A stretch of 64,000 nt of DNA from Yersinia nurmii. Lineage in GTDB: Bacteria; Pseudomonadota; Gammaproteobacteria; Enterobacterales; Enterobacteriaceae. The DNA is taken from NCBI RefSeq assembly GCF_001112925.1, contig NZ_CPYD01000009.1, positions 62,001 to 126,000 on the forward strand, read 5' to 3'. This document shows positions 53,288-62,971 of this stretch, one piece after another (within the stretch, counting starts at the first letter, position 1; each line of letters begins with the position of its first letter). Below the pieces are notes generated by a model that was given only the letters and a program-made list of their open reading frames with translations, searched no databases and was not told the DNA's origin. The position numbers and the translations under genes were made by a program.

Positions 53288-53635
53288 ATGAAGAAACAGT
53301 GGTTTTCAGCCAGGGAATTAGCAGGCATCGCAGGATTACCCTCCTCGCCACAGGGAATTAACCAGATGGCCAGACGCGAAGGCTGGGAACTACGCCGCCG
53401 ACGTGGAGTTCAGGGTAAAGCTATTGAATATCATGTAGATAGCTTTCCTGGGCAAGTGCTGGATATGATAAGGATGAGAGAGGAGCCTGCGGAATATATC
53501 GTTGCCAGACAGGATCCTTTACAGGTTTGGATTGAAGCTTATTACCAGTTGACGGAGGAAGAACGCGATCAAATTATTGCGTTTATTTTCCGTGAGGGCG
53601 TGGGGACATTAATGGCGCGTTTGGTTAATCGCTAG
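53288..53635 (+). CDS. Mu-type HTH DNA-binding protein, copy 2
   Basis: 115-residue paralogue of the preceding gene, alignable end to end without gaps; both share GIAGLPSSPQGIN, REGW, RRRRGVQGKA, EAYYQLTE and a FREG/LREG end. The start is the ATG of MKKQWFSARELAG; the open frame reaches back to 53243 but that part is not shared with copy 1. Copy 2 differs at scattered sites (Q/E in the wing, FPGQVLDMI for LPVSVLSLL), so the duplication is not recent. Function unknown; a transcription regulator made from a phage-type domain is the simplest reading. Confidence 0.82.
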   Translation: MKKQWFSARELAGIAGLPSSPQGINQMARREGWELRRRRGVQGKAIEYHVDSFPGQVLDMIRMREEPAEYIVARQDPLQVWIEAYYQLTEEERDQIIAFIFREGVGTLMARLVNR

Positions 53636-53648
53636 CGATAAATCAGGA

Positions 53649-53684
53649 AAACAACCCAGTCGTTGTTTAACTTCCGGGTTGTTT
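53649..53684. terminator. Terminator between Mu-type HTH copy 2 and ispB
   Basis: AAACAACCC (53649-53657) and GGGTTGTTT (53676-53684) form a 9-bp stem with an 18-nt loop, followed by CTTT. It separates two convergent genes and could act both ways. Confidence 0.65.
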
Positions 53685-53695
53685 CTTTAAGTTTC

Positions 53696-54667
53696 TCAAA
53701 AATCTCGCTGTACGGCCATATGTGCTAAACCTTCCAGCGCTAATCGATGTGGAGTTTGTGGCAATATCTGCAATGCGGCAATTGCCTTATCAGCCTCTTC
53801 TTCCGCACGCTGACGGGTATAATCCAGAGAGCCACATTGGCGCATGGTTTCCAGAACAGGTTCCAGCAAATGGCGACCGTTTCCTTCTTCAATCGCTTTG
53901 CGGATCATGGCGGACTGCTCGGGATTCCCGCTATTCATGGCATGCAGCAGCGGCAAAGTCGGTTTACCTTCATTTAGGTCGTCACCGGTATTTTTACCGA
54001 GAGTGGAGCCATCGGAGCTGTAATCCAACAAATCGTCGATAAGCTGGAATGCGGTGCCAAGATAGCGACCATAATCCTGCAGGGCAATTTCCTGCTCTGG
54101 GGTTGCGTCGGCAAGAATGGCGGAAGATTGAGCTGCGGCTTCAAACAGGCGGGCCGTTTTACTGTAAATCACCCGCATATAGCTTTCTTCGGTAATATCT
54201 GGGTTATTACAATTCATTAATTGCAGAACTTCGCCTTCTGCAATTACGTTGGTGGCCTCTGACATCAATTGCAGCACGCGTAGAGACCCCAGACTGGTCA
54301 TCATCTGGAAAGAGCGGGTGTAAATGAAATCACCAACCAGCACGCTGGCTGCGTTACCGAAGGCGGCATTAGCCGTCGCTTTCCCGCGGCGCATATCGGA
54401 TTCATCAACAACGTCATCGTGTAGTAATGTTGCAGTATGAATAAATTCAATTAATGCAGCGATAGTGACATGTTTATCGCCCTGATAACCCAGCGATCGG
54501 GCAGCCAGCACCGCAATCATGGGGCGAATACGTTTTCCGCCACCGCTGATAATGTAGTAACCCAATTGATTGATGAGTGTTACATCGGAGTTCAACTGGT
54601 CGAGAATTGTTGCGTTCACGGCCGCCATATCCTGCGCGGTTAACTCGATAATCTTTTCTAGGTTCAT
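53696..54667 (-). CDS. ispB: Octaprenyl diphosphate synthase IspB
   Basis: Makes the C40 side chain of ubiquinone and menaquinone from FPP and IPP. The first aspartate-rich motif is D84-D85-x-x-D88 in LLHDDVVDESDMRRG, and the second is LIDDLLDYSSD (about residue 211). GGGKRIRP binds IPP. 323 residues, full length. It diverges from rplU, as in E. coli. Confidence 0.97.
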   Translation of the reverse strand: MNLEKIIELTAQDMAAVNATILDQLNSDVTLINQLGYYIISGGGKRIRPMIAVLAARSLGYQGDKHVTIAALIEFIHTATLLHDDVVDESDMRRGKATANAAFGNAASVLVGDFIYTRSFQMMTSLGSLRVLQLMSEATNVIAEGEVLQLMNCNNPDITEESYMRVIYSKTARLFEAAAQSSAILADATPEQEIALQDYGRYLGTAFQLIDDLLDYSSDGSTLGKNTGDDLNEGKPTLPLLHAMNSGNPEQSAMIRKAIEEGNGRHLLEPVLETMRQCGSLDYTRQRAEEEADKAIAALQILPQTPHRLALEGLAHMAVQRDF

Positions 54668-54824
54668 TGTTTTATTCAGCTGTTTTTCTCTTTAACTACG
54701 ATGACATCGCCGCTAACATTATTACATGACGTTCCCTGAGACCATGATTGTACTTGAAAAACGCGTTAAATAAATGACATGTAAGAAACTGCGCTTTTTT
54801 TCTTCGTTTGCAGCTATTCTGCGC

Positions 54825-54853
54825 TTGTCATCCGATCCGTTTTTGCGTAGAAT
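54825..54853 (+). promoter_or_regulatory. Sigma-70 promoter of rplU-rpmA
   Basis: TTGTCA (54825-54830), a 17-bp spacer and TAGAAT (54848-54853) form a strong promoter. Transcription would start near 54860, giving a leader of about 65 nt before rplU. Confidence 0.85.
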
Positions 54854-54878
54854 TCGCGCCCTAATATGAATATTTATA

Positions 54879-54909
54879 GTGCGCTCTGGACTACTTAAGT
54901 AGGGTGCAC
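54879..54909 (+). promoter_or_regulatory. Palindromic leader of rplU mRNA
   Basis: GTGC (54879-54882) and GCAC (54906-54909) flank the perfect 12-bp palindrome CTACTTAAGTAG (54891-54902), all between the predicted transcription start and the rplU ATG. It may be a feedback-binding site for L21 or another ribosomal protein; no known Rfam leader is recognised by eye. Confidence 0.5.
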
Positions 54910-54926
54910 GGAAAGCGGAGTTTTAT

Positions 54927-55238
54927 ATGTACGCGGTTTTCCAAAGTGGTGGTAAACAACACCGAGTAAGCGAAGGTCAAACCGTTCGCTTGGAAAAGCT
55001 GGACATCGCAACTGGTGAAACAATTGAGTTTGACCAAGTTCTGATGATCGCTAACGGTGAAGAAATCAATATCGGCGCTCCTTTAGTCAATGGCGGTCTG
55101 GTCAAAGCTGAAGTAGTTGCTCACGGTCGTGGCGACAAAATTAAGATTGTTAAATTCCGTCGTCGTAAGCACTACCGTAAGCAGCAAGGTCACCGTCAGT
55201 GGTTCACTGATGTTAAAATCACCGGTATCAGCGCTTAA
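54927..55238 (+). CDS. rplU: 50S ribosomal protein L21
   Basis: 103-residue large-subunit protein binding 23S rRNA. The sequence [25 protein letters not shown] and the basic [21 protein letters not shown] segment are nearly invariant. First gene of rplU-rpmA; 19 bp separate it from rpmA. Confidence 0.98.
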   Translation: MYAVFQSGGKQHRVSEGQTVRLEKLDIATGETIEFDQVLMIANGEEINIGAPLVNGGLVKAEVVAHGRGDKIKIVKFRRRKHYRKQQGHRQWFTDVKITGISA

Positions 55239-55245
55239 GTTTTAG

Positions 55246-55515
<270 letters not shown>

Positions 55516-55541
55516 GTTTTTCGCGTCCTGCTAATAGATGT

Positions 55542-55572
55542 AAGCCCTGCAATTTTGTTGCGGGGCTTTTTA
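55542..55572 (+). terminator. Intrinsic terminator after rpmA
   Basis: An 11-bp stem (55542-55552 with 55558-55568, one G-U pair) with a TTTTG loop is followed by TTT. It lies 26 bp after the rpmA stop and 33 bp before eamA. Confidence 0.88.
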
Positions 55573-55604
55573 CATTTCTGGGTTGACCTTGCCTGAGTGA
55601 AGTC

Positions 55605-56576
55605 ATGAATACGAAACAGCAGGCCGGTTTAGGCATTCTTCTCGCGTTAACGACTGCCGTATTCTGGGGTATTCTGCCGATAGCAATGAAGCAAGTACTT
55701 GAAGTGATGGACCCTTTTACCATCGTCTGGTACCGCTTTACGCTTGCATCTTTGGGCCTGGGATTGATTTTGGCCTCCAGACGGCAATTGCCTTCTCTCA
55801 CGTTATTTCGTCAACCTCGGTGGTTGTTGTTATTGGTTATTGCCACCTGCGGTTTGCTGGGGAACTTTCTCTTTTTCAGCTCATCGCTACAGTATCTTAG
55901 CCCGACGGCGTCTCAGGTTATCGGACAGTTGTCACCGGTTGGGATGATGATCGCCAGTGTGCTGATTTTAAAAGAGCGCATGCGAATGACGCAGATTATC
56001 GGCGCAGCGATGCTGATATGCGGTTTGATGCTCTTTTTTAACACCAGCCTGCTGGAAATCTTTACCAAACTGACGGATTACACCCTCGGCGTGGCGTTAG
56101 GCGTGTGCGCCGCTATGGTTTGGGTGAGCTACGGTGTCGCTCAGAAGGTGCTATTAAGACGCATGGCATCGCAACAGATCCTCGTCTTGTTGTACACTTT
56201 ATGTGCACTGGTTCTGTTTCCGCTGGCCAAACCCGGCGTTATTTTTCAGTTGAGTGGATGGCAACTGGCGTGTCTGCTGTTCTGCGGGGTTAACACCTTG
56301 GTTGGATACGGAGCTTTGGCTGAGGCCATGGCGCGTTGGCAGGCGGCGCAGGTAAGCGCTTTAGTGACGCTTACTCCGTTGTTTACACTGATTTTTTCAA
56401 ATTTATTAGCGCTGGCGTGGCCAGATATGTTTGCCGCACCTCCCCTCAATGCCGTGGGCTACATAGGGGCGTTTGTGGTGGTGGCAGGCGCAATGTTTTC
56501 CGCAATTGGTCATCGATGGTGGCCACGGCGGACAGAAACAACCCTGGTTGCTCCGTTGAAGCAGCCCGGTGAATGA
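55605..56576 (+). CDS. yhbE: DMT-superfamily EamA transporter YhbE
   Basis: Inner-membrane protein of 323 residues with two EamA repeats and about ten hydrophobic helices (for example GILLALTTAVFWGILPIAM near the N-terminus and AVGYIGAFVVVAGAMFSAIG near the C-terminus). E. coli YhbE sits between rpmA and obgE as here. The substrate is unknown; amino acids or other metabolites are typical of the family. 15 bp separate it from obgE. Confidence 0.9.
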   Translation: MNTKQQAGLGILLALTTAVFWGILPIAMKQVLEVMDPFTIVWYRFTLASLGLGLILASRRQLPSLTLFRQPRWLLLLVIATCGLLGNFLFFSSSLQYLSPTASQVIGQLSPVGMMIASVLILKERMRMTQIIGAAMLICGLMLFFNTSLLEIFTKLTDYTLGVALGVCAAMVWVSYGVAQKVLLRRMASQQILVLLYTLCALVLFPLAKPGVIFQLSGWQLACLLFCGVNTLVGYGALAEAMARWQAAQVSALVTLTPLFTLIFSNLLALAWPDMFAAPPLNAVGYIGAFVVVAGAMFSAIGHRWWPRRTETTLVAPLKQPGE

Positions 56577-57764
<1,188 letters not shown>

Positions 57765-57791
57765 TTTCAAACATCAGTTTTGAGCTAAAAG

Positions 57792-57820
57792 AGGCTGCCT
57801 GCGGGCAGCCTTTCGTTTTT
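57792..57820. terminator. Terminator between obgE and pmrB
   Basis: AGGCTGCC (57792-57799) and GGCAGCCT (57804-57811) form a perfect 8-bp stem with a TGCG loop, followed by TTCGTTTTTT. It ends obgE; the reverse direction has AAAA before the stem and could also end pmrB. Confidence 0.9.
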
Positions 57821-57825
57821 TGGGC

Positions 57826-58881
57826 TTATTGCTGATTTGGCAACCAGCACTGAGCGTTTAATCCCTGTCGATCGCTGCGGTTCTCCAGCGACAGTTTTCC
57901 CTGATGCAACTGTACGATTCTCAATACGATATTCAGCCCCAGTCCGCTTCCGCCATAGCGTTGATCCATACGGCGAAAAGCTTGCGTCAACTCGCCAATC
58001 TGGTTTTCCTTAATCCCAGGGCCTTCGTCCAAAACCTGCAACAGTACACCGCTATCCTGCGATGTCAGTTTAACGATAATCAGGCTGTCTGCGGGGCTAT
58101 AGCGGTGAGCGTTCTCCACCAGATTACGCAGCATTAAACGCAGCAGGGCGGCTTCACCTTGAATACAGGAACGTTTTGGTAGAATCCATTGGAGACGCTG
58201 TTTACGCTGCGCCGCCATTTCGGTCAGTTCCTCCTTCAACGGTTGCACAACATCCTGAATCCAGTCAAAAGTCTGATATTGTCCGCTGGCAAAATTCTGC
58301 CCTGCGCGTGACAGCATCAACAGTTGTTCGATGGTATGCATCAGTAAATCGAGGCGATTAATTAGCACTTTGCTTTCCGCTACGCCATTTTTTTCCATCA
58401 ATTCCAGATGAAGACGAATGCCCGCCAAGGGGGTGCGTAGTTCGTGGGCGGCATCGGCAGTGAAACGACGTTCTTGCTGAATGGTATTGGAAAGGCGGGA
58501 AAACAGCTGATTTAGCGTACCGGTAACGGCGACGATTTCCTGCATATCACTTTTGATAACCAGCGGGCTAAGATTGTCCGCGGAGCGTTCGGAAAGCTTT
58601 CTCTGAAGCTGATCCAACGGGCGTATTATCCAACTGATAGCCCAAAAAGAGGCGAGGAGAGTGATGCCCATCATAATTAGGGAAGGGGCCAGCAGTGAAG
58701 CAATGGCCTCCGCAATTTCTGTGTCGACTTTTTCATTTCTGACTTTGGCAGTGAGAGTTTCATCGACTAAAAACTGAATTTGCTCCTGGCTCTCATGCCA
58801 TAGCCACAGCGCGCTAATTAACTGAGTGACTAATAGAATCAGCGCCAGCATTAGAATCAGACGACGACGCATGCTGATCAT
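57826..58881 (-). CDS. pmrB: Two-component sensor kinase PmrB (BasS)
   Basis: Inner-membrane histidine kinase that senses iron(III), mild acid and envelope change, and controls lipid A modification in relatives. Helices at about residues 8-28 and 64-84 enclose a short periplasmic loop with two ExxE motifs (E30-E33, E55-E58), the type used for metal sensing. HAMP (about 85-135), the phospho-acceptor H146 in AAHELRTPL, and ATPase boxes NLVENAHRYSP and GGSGLGLNIV follow. 351 residues. The ATG overlaps the pmrA stop; a second start, MRRR, is 9 bp later. Confidence 0.88.
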   Translation of the reverse strand: MISMRRRLILMLALILLVTQLISALWLWHESQEQIQFLVDETLTAKVRNEKVDTEIAEAIASLLAPSLIMMGITLLASFWAISWIIRPLDQLQRKLSERSADNLSPLVIKSDMQEIVAVTGTLNQLFSRLSNTIQQERRFTADAAHELRTPLAGIRLHLELMEKNGVAESKVLINRLDLLMHTIEQLLMLSRAGQNFASGQYQTFDWIQDVVQPLKEELTEMAAQRKQRLQWILPKRSCIQGEAALLRLMLRNLVENAHRYSPADSLIIVKLTSQDSGVLLQVLDEGPGIKENQIGELTQAFRRMDQRYGGSGLGLNIVLRIVQLHQGKLSLENRSDRQGLNAQCWLPNQQ

Positions 58882-59540
58882 GATAAGACTTCCAGGCGAT
58901 AACCAATGCCCCGAACCGTTCGGATTCTATCTTTACCCAATTTTCTTCGTAGATTATGTACGTGTACTTCCAGAGTATTCGAGCCAAGATCGTCCTGCCA
59001 GGTATAGAGATCTTGCTGTAACAGCTCCCGATTGACAGTGTGCCCGGCGCGCATAATCAGGCGGGAAAGAATGGCAAACTCCTTCGGCGTAATTTCCAGA
59101 GGCTGTTCCTGTAGATAAACCTGTTGAGTTGCTAGATTGAGGCTCAAATCCCCTTGCTGAAGCAAATTATCACTTTGCCCCTGATAGCGGCGAATCAGAG
59201 CGCGCACGCGAGCCAACAATTCTGCCAGTGCAAAAGGTTTAATCAAATAATCATCAGCGCCAGCATCCAGCCCATTGACGCGGTCTTCCAACGCATCGCG
59301 AGCCGTTAATATCAACACCGGCAGGCTAATACTTTGGCGGCGCCATTGGCGCAGCAACATGGCACCATCCTGATCGGGCAACCCCAGATCGAGAATAACC
59401 ATGCTGTACTGACTGGTGATAATCAGACCGTTGGCTTCAGCCGCAGCACTGGCGCAATCGCAGGCGTAGCCCTCACTGGTGAGGGCCATGGCAATGCCTT
59501 TTTGTAACAACTCATCATCTTCGACAATCAGCAGTTTCAT
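58878..59540 (-). CDS. pmrA: Two-component response regulator PmrA (BasR)
   Basis: OmpR-family transcription regulator of lipid A and envelope genes (arn, pmrC-type). The receiver domain (about residues 1-115) has D51 in ILDLGLPDQDG as the phosphorylation site, with the ED pair at residues 7-8 and K101-region FALAEL. The C-terminal winged helix (about 125-220) contains NTLEVHVHNLRRKLG. 220 residues. It starts 5 bp after the dacB stop and overlaps pmrB, so dacB-pmrA-pmrB looks like one transcription unit. Confidence 0.9.
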   Translation of the reverse strand: MKLLIVEDDELLQKGIAMALTSEGYACDCASAAAEANGLIITSQYSMVILDLGLPDQDGAMLLRQWRRQSISLPVLILTARDALEDRVNGLDAGADDYLIKPFALAELLARVRALIRRYQGQSDNLLQQGDLSLNLATQQVYLQEQPLEITPKEFAILSRLIMRAGHTVNRELLQQDLYTWQDDLGSNTLEVHVHNLRRKLGKDRIRTVRGIGYRLEVLS

Positions 59541-59545
59541 GGTTT

Positions 59546-60994
59546 TCAGTTATTCTGATAAATATCTTTGTACAGGCGGCTTTCAAATCGAACCAGCGGC
59601 GCCCGGCGATTTTTTTGATCTTCCGGTGGAACGGCATAGCCAGACAGGAACTGGACAAACGCCATGCGCTGACCGCTGGCGGTAGTAATAAAGCCCGCCA
59701 GATTGTAGACCCCTTGCAGCGCCCCGGTTTTGGCTGACACTTTGCCATCCACGCCCGCTTCGTGCAGACCACCCCGATAGCGCAATGTGCCGTCATAACC
59801 TGCTAATGGCAGCATAGAGATGAAATTAAGCTCTTGATCGTGTTGGGCAATATATTGCAATGCCTGCATCATGGTCGCAGGAGCAATAAGATTATGGCGC
59901 GATAAACCAGAACCATCCACCACAATGCTATTTCCGAGGTCAACGCCAGCTTTCTGACGTAAAACCTGACGGACTGCGTCAGCGCCGGCGCGCCAGGTCC
60001 CCGGAACGCCGAAACGCTGATGGCCAATAGTTCGGAAAACTGTATCGGCGATCATGTTGTCGGATTTTTTCAGCATGATTTTTAGCAAGTCATGCAACGG
60101 AGCGGATTGTGCCTGCGCCAATACGCTGCCCGCCGCGCTCGGCGTGGTTTGGCGTCTTAGATTACCGTCGATCTGAATATCGGCTTTTTTCAACTCATCT
60201 TTCAAAATAGCACCGGCATAGCTAGCGCCGTTTTGCACCGCAAAGGCTAAGGGCAGTGGTTCGCTGCGTTGAGTCAGGCAGCCGGTAAGGGTAAAGCGGT
60301 TGAGTTCGCCGGGGACCACATCTAGTTCGCAATATTGGGCATCTGGCGAGCCTTTTGCCAAAGTGCGAACTTCGCTAAACATTTGCACGGGATAGTAGGA
60401 AGCGACGCGAATAAAGGCCATATCGCCGGGATTCGGCGCGCTGTACAAAGATACCGAGAAACAGTTGCGATCGACAATTGCGGCCGCTGGCGGTGCGCTG
60501 AAACACTGGGTCATATCGTTCCACGGCCAGCCTGGCGCTTTATCATGGCTGGCAAAAACTGAGGTATCGATAATTAGATCCCCGGCAATTTGGCGCAGAC
60601 CCGCTTTTTTCAACGTTGTTACCATATTTCGCAGCTGCTGGCGGGTTAAGGTCGGATCGCCATCGAAACGGGCAATCAGATTACCGCGCAGCACGCCGTC
60701 AGTTATCGGGGCATGACTTTCCAGCGTTGTAACGAAACGGAAATCAGGCCCTAGTTGCAACAGGGCGGCGAGCGCGGTCAGTACTTTCTGGGTACTGGCC
60801 GGTAGCGCCATTTGCTGGGCGTGATAGTCTATCACCGGAGTTGTCGCCCCGATCTTTTGCACCACTAAAGCAAGATTCGCCCCATCGGGCAGATACTGCG
60901 TGTAATTTTCTACCTGCGCCGCATTGGCATTGAATACGCTGATGTTGATCGCAAAAACGCAGGCCAATTTACTGACTATTCGTGAAAAATGCAT
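59546..60994 (-). CDS. dacB: D-alanyl-D-alanine carboxypeptidase/endopeptidase DacB (PBP4)
   Basis: Periplasmic class C penicillin-binding protein that trims pentapeptides and cuts cross-links during growth and separation. The signal peptide (about residues 1-26) ends ANAA. The active-site motifs are S67-T-Q-K70 (SxxK), KKSDN (SxN) and AKTG (KTG). 482 residues. It diverges from greA. Its end is 5 bp from the pmrA start, an arrangement not found in E. coli, where dacB stands alone near greA. Confidence 0.95.
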   Translation of the reverse strand: MHFSRIVSKLACVFAINISVFNANAAQVENYTQYLPDGANLALVVQKIGATTPVIDYHAQQMALPASTQKVLTALAALLQLGPDFRFVTTLESHAPITDGVLRGNLIARFDGDPTLTRQQLRNMVTTLKKAGLRQIAGDLIIDTSVFASHDKAPGWPWNDMTQCFSAPPAAAIVDRNCFSVSLYSAPNPGDMAFIRVASYYPVQMFSEVRTLAKGSPDAQYCELDVVPGELNRFTLTGCLTQRSEPLPLAFAVQNGASYAGAILKDELKKADIQIDGNLRRQTTPSAAGSVLAQAQSAPLHDLLKIMLKKSDNMIADTVFRTIGHQRFGVPGTWRAGADAVRQVLRQKAGVDLGNSIVVDGSGLSRHNLIAPATMMQALQYIAQHDQELNFISMLPLAGYDGTLRYRGGLHEAGVDGKVSAKTGALQGVYNLAGFITTASGQRMAFVQFLSGYAVPPEDQKNRRAPLVRFESRLYKDIYQNN

Positions 60995-61070
60995 AATTTC
61001 GGTATAACTGCTGGGTAACGTACAGCCATACTACGGTGCAACGAGGGCGAAAGTAAACGATGACCCTAAA

Positions 61071-61099
61071 GGAACTCTACGTTAAAATGTTTATCAAAA
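61071..61099 (+). promoter_or_regulatory. Sigma-E-like promoter of greA
   Basis: GGAACT (61071-61076) and TCAAAA (61094-61099), 17 bp apart, fit the sigma-E consensus GGAACTT-N15/16-TCAAA fairly well. E. coli greA also has a sigma-E-dependent promoter. The start would be about 61105. Confidence 0.65.
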
Positions 61100-61104
61100 T
61101 GCAA

Positions 61105-61148
61105 AATCGATCCTGACTTGGAGTTTTCGCTCCGGGAGGGATTTTTTT
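61105..61148 (+). ncRNA. graL: GraL-like small RNA from the greA leader
   Basis: A long, partly G-U paired hairpin (about 61110-61142) with an inner GGAG/CTCC stem and TTTTCG loop is followed by seven T residues (61142-61148). Together with the upstream promoter this gives a transcript of about 44 nt that stops about 105 bp before the greA ATG. E. coli makes the small RNA GraL from the same place by the same design, so this is probably its homologue. Confidence 0.7.
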
Positions 61149-61252
61149 GTTAATCGCCTGGAGGCGGGTAGGATTTTAGGCTAGCCGTATTTTCATTCGA
61201 AACGTCAGGATGACGATTATTTGAACAGGATAGATTTAGAGGTATTTAACAG

Positions 61253-61729
61253 ATGAAACAGATTCCGATGACGGTACGTGGTGCAGATCAACTGCGCGAA
61301 GAGCTCGATTATTTGAAGGGCGTGCGTCGCCCAAAGATTATCGCTGATATTGCGGATGCTCGCGAACACGGCGATTTAAAAGAAAATGCTGAATACCACG
61401 CGGCTCGTGAACAACAGGGGTTCTGCGAAGGCCGTATTCAGGAAATTGAAGCGAAGTTATCTAATGCTCAGGTGATTGATATCACCAAAATGCCGAATAA
61501 TGGGCGGGTTATTTTCGCTTCTACGGTTACAGTGTTAAATCTGGACTCGGAAGAAGAGCAGACCTATCGCATTGTTGGTGATGATGAAGCAGATTTTAAA
61601 CAAAATCTTATTTCAGTAAATTCCCCGATTGCCCGCGGCCTCATCGGTAAAGAAGTTGATGATGTGGTGGTTATTCGTACACCGGGCGGCGATGTAGAAT
61701 TTGAAATTCTTAAAGTCGAATATCTGTAA
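61253..61729 (+). CDS. greA: Transcription elongation factor GreA
   Basis: Secondary-channel factor that rescues backtracked RNA polymerase by stimulating transcript cleavage. The N-terminal coiled coil (about residues 1-78) has [24 protein letters not shown], with the tip acidic pair (D41, E44). The C-terminal FKBP-like domain covers about 80-158. 158 residues, the usual length. Its own leader contains a terminator, so much initiation probably ends before the gene. Confidence 0.98.
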   Translation: MKQIPMTVRGADQLREELDYLKGVRRPKIIADIADAREHGDLKENAEYHAAREQQGFCEGRIQEIEAKLSNAQVIDITKMPNNGRVIFASTVTVLNLDSEEEQTYRIVGDDEADFKQNLISVNSPIARGLIGKEVDDVVVIRTPGGDVEFEILKVEYL

Positions 61730-61777
61730 AACGGCTACTTTGAGCAATAAGTAAGCAGATATTTGTAAAGAAAAGAA

Positions 61778-61800
61778 AAAAGGCCGCAAGCGGCCTTTTA
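61778..61800. terminator. Bidirectional terminator between greA and yhbY
   Basis: AAAAGGCCG and CGGCCTTTT arms (61778-61799) around CAAG, with an A run before and a T run after, serve the convergent greA and yhbY. Confidence 0.9.
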
Positions 61801-61843
61801 TCAGAACTAAGTGCATGGCACCTTTTCTTTAAAACGAGCGTCA

Positions 61844-62137
61844 TTAGCGCGGTAAAATAATCTTGCGCTCTTTCGCTGGGCGGTAGAGTACCAAAATATT
61901 ACCGATAATTTGCACGTTAACTGCACCGGTTTCACGCACGATAGCATCAGCGATCAAGGTTTTGGTTTCACGCTCTTCAGCAGTGATTTTTACCTTGATA
62001 AGTTCATGATGTTCCAGTGTTTGTTCGATCTCAGCCAGCACCCCTTCGGTCAAGCCGTTATTGCCCAGCATCACTACTGGTTTTAACGGATGGGCCAGGC
62101 TTTTCAGGTGCTGTTTTTGTTTGTTATTCAGATTCAT
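61844..62137 (-). CDS. yhbY: CRM-domain ribosome assembly protein YhbY
   Basis: 97-residue RNA-binding protein associated with pre-50S particles in E. coli. The CRM signature GLTEGVLAEIEQTLEHHELIKVKI and the HPLKPVVMLGNNG GxxG-type loop are clear. It diverges from rlmE across about 150 bp. Confidence 0.95.
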   Translation of the reverse strand: MNLNNKQKQHLKSLAHPLKPVVMLGNNGLTEGVLAEIEQTLEHHELIKVKITAEERETKTLIADAIVRETGAVNVQIIGNILVLYRPAKERKIILPR

Positions 62138-62285
62138 CGTCTTTTTTGCTTAAGTTGGGATTGAAAACGGTTCATTCTACCGCCATCTCATGTGTATCAC
62201 CAAATCGGTCTTTCACCGGTTAGGGAGTCTACGCGAGCTAAGCAATAGATGCGCGGGCTCTTAATTAGGATAGTTGGAAAAAGAG

Positions 62286-62915
62286 ATGGCCAATAAAAAG
62301 CGTTCAGCTAGCTCCAGTCGCTGGTTACAAGAACACTTTAGCGATAAATATGTGATTCAGGCGCAGAAAAAAGGGTTACGTTCGCGCGCCTGGTTTAAAC
62401 TTGATGAAATACAACAGAGCGATAAACTCTTTAAACCCGGTATGACAGTTGTGGATTTAGGTGCAGCTCCGGGTGGCTGGTCTCAGTATGTCGTTACTCA
62501 GATCGGTGGTAAAGGTCGAATCATCGCTTGCGATCTTTTACCAATGGATCCTATCGTTGGCGTCGATTTCCTTCAAGGCGACTTTCGTGATGAACTGGTG
62601 CTGAAAGCACTGCTCGAGCGGGTAGGTGAGAAAAAAGTTCAGGTGGTTATGTCTGACATGGCCCCGAATATGAGTGGTACTCCGGCAGTCGATATCCCTA
62701 AATCGATGTATCTGGTTGAATTAGCGCTGGATATGTGTCGTGATGTACTGGCACCAGGCGGAAGTTTCTTGGTGAAAGTGTTCCAGGGAGATGGCTTTGA
62801 TGAATACCTACGGGAAATTCGCTCCCTGTTTACGAAAGTTAAGATTCGTAAGCCAGACGCTTCTCGTGCGCGATCGCGAGAAGTGTACATTGTAGCGACA
62901 GGGCGGAAACTGTAG
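62286..62915 (+). CDS. rlmE: 23S rRNA (uridine-2'-O)-methyltransferase RlmE
   Basis: Heat-shock methyltransferase (FtsJ/RrmJ) that methylates U2552 of 23S rRNA in the A loop. The start is [18 protein letters not shown]; a TTG 12 bp upstream only extends the frame. The SAM motif [13 protein letters not shown] and the catalytic K-D-K-E set (in SRAWFK, SDMAPNM, FLVKVF, REVY) are visible. About 209 residues. ftsH follows after 56 bp, as in E. coli. Confidence 0.97.
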   Translation: MANKKRSASSSRWLQEHFSDKYVIQAQKKGLRSRAWFKLDEIQQSDKLFKPGMTVVDLGAAPGGWSQYVVTQIGGKGRIIACDLLPMDPIVGVDFLQGDFRDELVLKALLERVGEKKVQVVMSDMAPNMSGTPAVDIPKSMYLVELALDMCRDVLAPGGSFLVKVFQGDGFDEYLREIRSLFTKVKIRKPDASRARSREVYIVATGRKL

Positions 62916-62971
62916 TACCCTAACGCTGTTTGTTAACACAGTTGTAATATGAGGTTAATCCCTTGAGTGAC

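Noticed and set aside
52861-53635. Remnant of a Mu-like prophage
   Set aside because: Only two small intact HTH genes are present; there are no transposase, tail, head or end sequences and no degraded phage ORFs nearby, so a standing prophage remnant is not supported.
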